A stretch of DNA of 55,533 nt. Source: Neptunomonas sp. Lineage in GTDB: Bacteria > Pseudomonadota > Gammaproteobacteria > Pseudomonadales > Balneatricaceae. Shown here in pieces: positions 46,541 through 53,800 of this stretch (its first letter is position 1; every line of letters begins with the position of its first letter). The stretch is from positions 61,171 to 116,703 of the forward strand of contig NZ_JADGEV010000010.1 in NCBI RefSeq assembly GCF_016744175.1, read 5' to 3'. The notes beneath the pieces were generated by a model that ran no database searches, was not told the origin of the DNA, and saw only the letters and a program-made list of their open reading frames with translations. The position numbers and the translations under genes were made by a program.

Positions 46541-48775
46541 TTGCCCTCGAATTCGAATGAGAGGCCTGTTGACACAGGTCTAGCTTGTCTCATCATGGTG
46601 GCCCGCTTTTACCAAGTCGCGGCAGACCCTGCTCAAATACACCACCAGTTTGGCACTCACGATAAACCCTTAGATGAAACAGCGCTGATACGCGCGACAC
46701 GCCATTTACGCTTAAAAGCTAAAGCGGTGACGACCACCCAAGATAAACTCGAAAAACTCTCCTTACCTGCCATCGCTGAAGATAAAAACGGTACCTATTT
46801 CATACTGGCCCGTGTGGGCGAAGGTAAAATACTCATACAAGATCCACTATCAAATAAGCCAGAGCTGATCACAGAAGAAGATTTCTCTCAACGATGGAGT
46901 GGGCGCTTATTGATGGTAACCCGCCGCTCCGTGATACCGGGCATGAGCGGGAAGTTTGATATTAGCTGGTTTGTACCCTCTATCATCAAGTACAAAAAAG
47001 TGCTGATTCAAGTATTGATAGCCTCCTTCTTTATACAGCTATTCGCTTTGATTACCCCGCTGTTTTTCCAAGTGATTATTGATAAAGTGCTGGTGCATCA
47101 AGGGCTAACCACGCTCGATGTGCTCTGCTTTGGCTTAATTGTGGTGTCCTTGTTTGATGTGATATTAAATGGGTTACGTACCTATGTGTTCTCACATACC
47201 ACTAACCGGGTGGATGTTACGTTAGGCTCAAAGCTTTTTAGCCATTTATTACGGCTACCGATCTCTTTTTATAACAGCCGACAAGTCGGTACTACGGTTG
47301 CTCGGGTACGTGAGCTGGATACCATCCGTGAGTTTATTACCGGCTCCGCATTAACCCTCGTGATTGACCTGTTGTTCACGGTTATCTTCTTTGTGGTGAT
47401 GTATTACTACAGTCCTACGCTAACCTGGATAGTACTGGGGTCTATTCCGCTTTATATTCTTTTATCTGCCAGTATTACACCGGTATTACGTAACCGCCTT
47501 AATGAGAAGTTTAAACGAGGCGCCGAGAACCAAGCGTTTCTGGTGGAATCGATATCCGGTGTAGAAACGCTCAAATCCATGGCCGTAGAACCACAGATGC
47601 AACGCCGTTGGGAAGAGCAACTCGCGGCTTATGTCTCTGCTTCATTTAAAGCCACCAACCTAGGTAATATCGCCAGCCAAACCGCTGGCTTTATCAATAA
47701 AACCGTGACGGTACTTATCTTATGGGTGGGCGCCACCCTAGTGATTGCGGGCTCCTTAAGTGTGGGGCAGTTAATCGCCTTTAACATGCTGGCAGGCCGT
47801 GTGAGCGCACCTATTTTACGGCTAGTGCAGCTGTGGCAAGATTTTCAGCAAGCCAGTATCTCGCTGGATCGTTTAGGCGACATCTTAAACACACCCACCG
47901 AGCCCGGACATAACCCGAACAGAACAACCTTGCCTGAGCTGCAAGGGCGAGTGACATTTGAACATATTACTTTTCGTTACCAGCCCGACCGCCCCGAAGT
48001 ATTAAAAGACCTTTCCCTAGAGGTTAATGCGGGTGAAATTATCGGCATTGTGGGCCGCTCAGGTTCAGGTAAAAGTACCATCACTAAATTGGTGCAACGC
48101 CTGTATGTGCCTGAATCAGGCCGTGTACTGGTGGATGGTGTGGACGTTGCACAAGTAGAGCCGGCATGGCTACGCCGCCAAATCGGCGTTGTACTACAAG
48201 AGAACGTGCTCTTTAACCGCTCCGTGAAAGATAACATCGCATTGGCCGACCCAAGCTTACCGATGGACCGTGTTATCCATGCCGCACAGCTGGCAGGTGC
48301 GCATGACTTTATACTGCAGTTACCGGATGGATACGACACCGTCGTAGGTGAGCAAGGCTCCTCGTTATCCGGTGGGCAAAAGCAACGTATTGCCATTGCA
48401 CGCGCATTGATTACCAACCCCAGAATCCTAATCTTTGATGAAGCGACCAGTGCACTGGATTACGAATCAGAGCGCATCATCCAAGACAACATGCGTGCCA
48501 TCTGCCAGAACCGAACCGTCTTTATTATTGCGCACAGACTCTCAACGGTACGCATGGCAGACCGCATCATAGTGGTAGAGCAAGGCCGTATCATGGAAAG
48601 CGGCAACCATGACCAACTCATCGAACACAACGGTTACTACGCACGCCTTTACGGTTACCAAAATCATATGCCAGCGATGAGGCAGCCAAGCACTGCGCCT
48701 ACATTAGATAAAGCCTCATTGGACAACACATCATTGAATAAAACACAGCCCGCTGACGCGGAGGTACTTACATGA
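46541..48775 (+). CDS. HlyB-like type I secretion ABC exporter with inactive C39-like domain
   Basis: 744 residues. N-terminal C39-like domain (1-130) whose catalytic cysteine position reads Asp-Thr-Gly (VDTGLACLIM, Thr12), so it cannot cleave leader peptides; it should bind the substrate as in HlyB. Then six transmembrane helices (about 155-445; FVPSIIKYKKVLIQVLIASF start close to HlyB), and the ATPase with Walker A GRSGSGKST, signature LSGGQKQR, Walker B ILIFDEATSALD and H-loop AHRLS. TTG start with AAAGGA eight bases upstream; no in-frame ATG nearby. The end overlaps the next gene (ATGA, 48772-48775), so they are coupled. Codon use is more GC-rich than the surrounding chromosome. Confidence 0.94.
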   Translation: MPSNSNERPVDTGLACLIMVARFYQVAADPAQIHHQFGTHDKPLDETALIRATRHLRLKAKAVTTTQDKLEKLSLPAIAEDKNGTYFILARVGEGKILIQDPLSNKPELITEEDFSQRWSGRLLMVTRRSVIPGMSGKFDISWFVPSIIKYKKVLIQVLIASFFIQLFALITPLFFQVIIDKVLVHQGLTTLDVLCFGLIVVSLFDVILNGLRTYVFSHTTNRVDVTLGSKLFSHLLRLPISFYNSRQVGTTVARVRELDTIREFITGSALTLVIDLLFTVIFFVVMYYYSPTLTWIVLGSIPLYILLSASITPVLRNRLNEKFKRGAENQAFLVESISGVETLKSMAVEPQMQRRWEEQLAAYVSASFKATNLGNIASQTAGFINKTVTVLILWVGATLVIAGSLSVGQLIAFNMLAGRVSAPILRLVQLWQDFQQASISLDRLGDILNTPTEPGHNPNRTTLPELQGRVTFEHITFRYQPDRPEVLKDLSLEVNAGEIIGIVGRSGSGKSTITKLVQRLYVPESGRVLVDGVDVAQVEPAWLRRQIGVVLQENVLFNRSVKDNIALADPSLPMDRVIHAAQLAGAHDFILQLPDGYDTVVGEQGSSLSGGQKQRIAIARALITNPRILIFDEATSALDYESERIIQDNMRAICQNRTVFIIAHRLSTVRMADRIIVVEQGRIMESGNHDQLIEHNGYYARLYGYQNHMPAMRQPSTAPTLDKASLDNTSLNKTQPADAEVLT

Positions 48776-50145
48776 AAATATCACCGGGTGCAAAAGAGGC
48801 ACAAACACGAGAAGTCCTGACCCAAGACGATATCTATCAGTTCTTGCCGGCGGCAATAGAAGTAGAACAAACCCCCGCATCACCGGCAGGCCGCGCAATT
48901 ATCTGGGCTATAGTAATTCTCTTTATGCTCGCAGCTTTATGGGCCTTCTTTGGGAAAGTGGATATTGTGGCGGTGGCGTCGGGCAAAATTATCCCCAGTG
49001 AACACATCAAACAGATCCAACCGCTAGAAGCAGGCAAAATAAAACAGATCCATGTACGCGAAGGCCAGCAAGTAAAGCGGGGCGACCCTTTAATAACGCT
49101 GGATGCGATTCAAACAGAAGCAGATGAGCAGCGCCTACGCCACGAACTAGACGACAGACAAGCCACCGCCATACGCTTAAAAGCCTTTGATCAATGGCTC
49201 GCCAAAGATGCTCAATCAGATGAAGAGACCGAACTTACACTGACACCCACCCCCATGAGTGCTTCACAGCAACATCTCTTCACCCAGCAGCGCTTAGAAT
49301 TTTCCGCACGCCTTAATGCCTTAAAAAGTGAACAGATGAGGCAGCGTGCCGAACAAGAAATGACACAGGCAGAGATCAACAAAAAAAGACGCATTATCCC
49401 GGTATTGAGTGAGCGCGTAGGCGCCTTAAATACCTTACGTAAAAAAGAATACGCCTCACGCCAACAGTACCTAGAACTAAAGCAAGAACTCATCGAAGAA
49501 GAACAAGACTTACTCATCCAAAAAGCGCGTTATAAACAGCTAAACGCTTCTGTTCGACTCACACAGAACCAAATCGATACCTTGGTATCGGAACAACGAA
49601 AAAACAACCTGACTCAACTACAAGAAACACTACTGCAAATAGCCGGCGCCCAACAAGAACTGATAAAAGCCACCGAGCGTAACCAACAACAACAACTCAC
49701 ATCACCCATCAGTGGACAAGTACAACAACTGGCCGTTCATACCATCGGTGGTGTAGTGACACCCGCACAAGCATTAATGGTAATCGTGCCCGAACAAAGC
49801 CAAGTAGAGATGGATGCACTCATCCTTAATAAAGATATTGGCTTTGTACATGAAGGGCAAAAAGCAGCCGTAAAAATAGATACTTTTAACTTTACCAAAT
49901 ATGGCCTGATAGATGCCGAAATACTCACCATCTCAGACGATGCCATACAAGATGAAAACCTCGGGCTGGTCTACAGCGCCCGTATAAAGTTACACCAAGA
50001 CGGCCTACAAATAGACGACCGTTGGGTAAAACTCTCCCCCGGCATGTCGGCCACCAGTGAGATTAAAACCGGCAAGCGACGTTTGATTGAATACTTCTTG
50101 TCACCTTTGCTGAGGTACAAGCAGGAAAGCGTGAGGGAGCGGTAG
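48772..50145 (+). CDS. HlyD-like type I secretion periplasmic adaptor
   Basis: 457 residues. Short cytoplasmic tail (LPAAIEVEQTPASPAGRA), one membrane helix (about 45-62, IIWAIVILFMLAALWAFFG), lipoyl half (SGKIIPSEHIKQIQPLEAGKIKQIHVREGQQVKRGDPLI), a long coiled-coil hairpin (about 120-310), second lipoyl half (TSPISGQVQQLAVHTIGGVVTPAQALMVIVP) and beta-barrel. Bridges the ABC exporter to a TolC-type pore. Coupled by a four-base overlap to the exporter. No outer-membrane factor is in the window. Confidence 0.94.
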   Translation: MKISPGAKEAQTREVLTQDDIYQFLPAAIEVEQTPASPAGRAIIWAIVILFMLAALWAFFGKVDIVAVASGKIIPSEHIKQIQPLEAGKIKQIHVREGQQVKRGDPLITLDAIQTEADEQRLRHELDDRQATAIRLKAFDQWLAKDAQSDEETELTLTPTPMSASQQHLFTQQRLEFSARLNALKSEQMRQRAEQEMTQAEINKKRRIIPVLSERVGALNTLRKKEYASRQQYLELKQELIEEEQDLLIQKARYKQLNASVRLTQNQIDTLVSEQRKNNLTQLQETLLQIAGAQQELIKATERNQQQQLTSPISGQVQQLAVHTIGGVVTPAQALMVIVPEQSQVEMDALILNKDIGFVHEGQKAAVKIDTFNFTKYGLIDAEILTISDDAIQDENLGLVYSARIKLHQDGLQIDDRWVKLSPGMSATSEIKTGKRRLIEYFLSPLLRYKQESVRER

Positions 50146-50289
50146 AAATTGATTATTTTATTGAGGTTGAAATTTTGAATTAAAAACCCTTTGTGACTAA
50201 CTACTGTTTACAGGTGTGTAGTTAGGACGTTATGGAGCTAGATTTAGCGATAAGTGGATCTTAAATAATCACGAAGGTGAATATAATAT

Positions 50290-50796
50290 ATGTTTGTTGT
50301 TTTTTTGGCTTGTTTTTTTGTTTTTTTGTTCTTTTTTTCGAGACTTCGTTTAATTAAACGGCAGGGACGTTCGCTAGTATTGCTTAATAGATTCTCTTTT
50401 CTATCAATTCCATTGTCTATTGTTCCTGTTGTTTTTTTTAAAAAGATAGAATTTATGTATCAGAATTTTGAGTGGGTATTTGTTGGACTTCCTTATGGTT
50501 CTTCTGTTTTTCTGATAATGCTTTTCTCGTCAATGTTGTCCGTATTTATAGCACTGTTATTTATGTTTGGTTATAGGGACCAAAAATCTCTTTTTGGTTC
50601 AATAAATGGAAAGAAACGTGTTCTGCTTTCTTTAGTTTGTTTTACGTTAATTCTAATTGTCGGTGATGCATTAATGAATAGATGGTTTCTTAGCTATGTA
50701 AATGCAATTTTATTGTTTTTTACTGGTTATGGTTTTGTTGTTGTTTTTGCTGGTTTGCAATTAAATATTTTTTGGGCTTTATATAACAAGGAGTAA
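50290..50796 (+). CDS. Small polytopic membrane protein, candidate immunity protein
   Basis: 168 residues, unrecognised family. Five hydrophobic stretches: about 2-18, 34-50, 70-93, 108-125 and 136-160, with basic residues (RLRLIKRQGR, KKRVL) in the loops, consistent with an inner-membrane protein. The gene is strikingly AT-rich (long T-runs, few GC codons) compared with the GC-richer exporter genes before it, suggesting a different origin. Its last codons contain the AAGGAG that is the ribosome binding site of the RTX gene; only five bases separate stop and next start, so the two are almost certainly co-translated. Immunity or accessory function for the RTX protein is inference from this coupling. 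Confidence 0.75.
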   Translation: MFVVFLACFFVFLFFFSRLRLIKRQGRSLVLLNRFSFLSIPLSIVPVVFFKKIEFMYQNFEWVFVGLPYGSSVFLIMLFSSMLSVFIALLFMFGYRDQKSLFGSINGKKRVLLSLVCFTLILIVGDALMNRWFLSYVNAILLFFTGYGFVVVFAGLQLNIFWALYNKE

Positions 50797-50801
50797 TTAT
50801 A

Positions 50802-53800
50802 GTGTCTGATTCTAAAATAGATATTGAGAGTGGCATAGATCAAGAGTTATATGGAAATGTAGAAGCCGTTGGGTTCTCTGTTCAAGACGTTGTTGATTAT
50901 ATTGCTTACGAATGGGATGGTACCGAAGCATCACTTTTAGCTCCTGATACGTCAACTATTTCAGGCTCAACAGCTTCAGCCGTATCACAATATTTGAAAA
51001 AAGCAGCTGAAAATGCTCAATCAGCATCTAATGGAACCGGATCATTATATGATCTGGTAGCAGATATTAAAGCTGGTGCTATTGCGAATAGCTGGACATC
51101 TCATATTTCAAGATTTGTGGCGTCTACTTCCGCAGGTGCAGCTATTGGAGTGTTGAGCGCATATGCAACATGGGATGGTAATGATGAAAATGAGTTAATA
51201 TCAAATATTGGTACTGGTATAGGTAGTGCTTTGCTTGGTGCTGGGTTTGTAAGTCTATTAATACCGTTCGTAGGCACCGGAGTATTGGCAACAGGTGGCG
51301 CGGTTTTGATTGCAGGTATAGTCGCAGGTTATGCGGCAAAAGTCGCAATCGAATTCGCTCAAGATTTTTTGGCCGACCAAGATTGGTTATGGGAAGCCTA
51401 TGATGCAGTATCAATTGATGTATACGATTTCTTCCAAAACGCCTTCAACTGGGCTGCACGTGGTGATCCACTAGTCCTCGACCTTGATGGTGATGGAATA
51501 GAAACTATCGCTGCTGATGGTTCGGTTCTTTTTGACCATGATGGTGACGGCGTCAAAAATGGTACTGGCTGGATCAGTGCTGATGATGGAATGTTAGTAC
51601 TAGACCTCAACGGAAATGGCACCATCGATAATGGTGGTGAGCTATTTGGTGACAACACATTAAAAGCCGATGGAAGCAAAGCGATTCATGGCTTTGATGC
51701 CTTGGCAGAGTTGGACACTAATGGTGATGGACTTGTTAATGCCAGTGATACGCAATTTGCAGCCTTGCGAGTGTGGCAAGATCTTAACCAAGATGGTATT
51801 AGCCAAGCCAATGAGCTCTCCACACTGTCTGACTTAAATATTCTAAGCATTAATACCGACAGCGTATCTTCCACGATAAACATCGGTAATAACAACCAGT
51901 CGATTGCACAGGGTACTTATACGAAAGTAGACGGCACCGAAGGTGTATCGGGAGCAGCAGGCAGCCTAAATCTTGCAGAGAATAACTTTTTCCGTGAGTT
52001 CCCTGATCAAATAACCATTCCAGATCATTTAAAAAGCTTACCTAATATGCAGGGTTCAGGCGCAGTACGTGACCTGAAAGAAGCGACAGCACTCAGTCCC
52101 GCACTGGCATTAATACTAGAACAATACGCCAGTGCTACTACCCGTGATGCACAAATGGGGTTGCTTGATAAGTTACTGCAAGCGTGGGCCGACTCAAGCG
52201 ACTTTGTGAACTTTGTAGATCGAATAAATCAGCAAGAAGTGAATAATAGAGACGTCGAGTTTAGGTTTTACAAAGAAGCCGAGTATACAGACAACACGAC
52301 CGACGGAGGTATGTTCGTAATTGCTGAAGGCGATGGTAGCGGCGGTAGTTCTGGTGGTAGCGTCGAGACAGTTGCAAATACAACCAACGATGGCGATGGG
52401 CTAAGGGTGGGTGTAGCACCATACAGCTCCACTATTGAAGCGCTAGCAAAAATAAAAGTGCTAGAAGTTTTTAATGACCAAGAATTTTTGAATGTTGATT
52501 TTGAAGATACTGATGAAGGTGGCTTCAAAATGGTATCAGACTCAGGAAGGACAGGAAGGCAAAGTGGCTCTTCTTCAGGAGCGATACTTTCAGGGATAAC
52601 ATTAACAGAAAAAACCTTCGCATTAGCACAAGCCCAAATTGAAGGTATCGATAACTCTTATAACGCGCTTAAAGAATCAACATATCAATCGCTATTAACA
52701 CAAACAAGGCTAAAACCTTTTTTAGATGAAGTAACTCTTGGCATAGATGAGAACGGAGGTTTAGAGGTTGATTTCGAGCAGCTTAATGCGTTTATAGAAT
52801 CAAAACTAAACTCTGGCGCTAATGGTGTGATTGATGTAGCAGAGTTCTACACCTCTAGGCAAGCTACTTCCTTGGTTGAAAGTGGACTAGAAAGAAACTG
52901 GGGCAGCTTTAAAACGGCTGTTGGCGGGCTATCTATAGCAGATAAAGAGTTGCTTACTGATAGTGGTTTTTTGGTAACGGCTGGGTCCTCAACAGTTGAA
53001 CAAGAATCTGGTTTGGTGTTTGCTTTGCATCAAGCAGATGATGGAGTATTAAACTATATCGGTGGCGATGGTGTTGATGTGGTACTGGGTTCGAATGAAT
53101 CTGACATTATTTATGGTGGTGAAGGGCGTGATTTTATTACTGGAGCAGTAGGTAACGATAACCTTCAGGGGCAAGGTGGCAACGATACCCTATCAGGCGG
53201 TGACGGTGACGACAATATCCAAGGCCAAGAGGGTGATGACATTATCTCGGGTGATGCTGGGAACGATATTCTTCATGGGCAAGTTGGTGATGATGTACTG
53301 AACGGTGGCGCCGGTAAAGATCGACTTAACGGCGGTTATGGTAATGATATCTTGCGTGGTGGAGCTGGTTCAGATGACTTCCTCTCAGGTGATGCTGGAA
53401 ACGACACCTACCTATTTGGTGCAGGCGATGGAAATACCACGATTAAAAACCTTGATTCTAGTGTAGGTAGCGTGGATGTCTTACGCTTTATGGGCGGCAT
53501 TGTGGCCTCAGATGTGTTGGTGTCGCGCTCAAACAATAACTTGTTACTGACATTACAAACCACGGGAGAAGTGATCAGTGTAACGGGCTTCTTTAGTCAC
53601 AGTGTGCTCGAATTAGACACAGTGGAGTTTAGTGATGGAACACAGTGGTCGTCGGCAGATTTAAAAGCCGCTGTCTTAGTAGCAACGGAAGGTGCTGATA
53701 CCATTATCGGTTATGCAGGTGATGACATTATAAATAGCCTTGGGGGGAACGATAACCTTCAAGGCCAAGGTGGCAACGATACTCTATCAGGCGGTGACGG

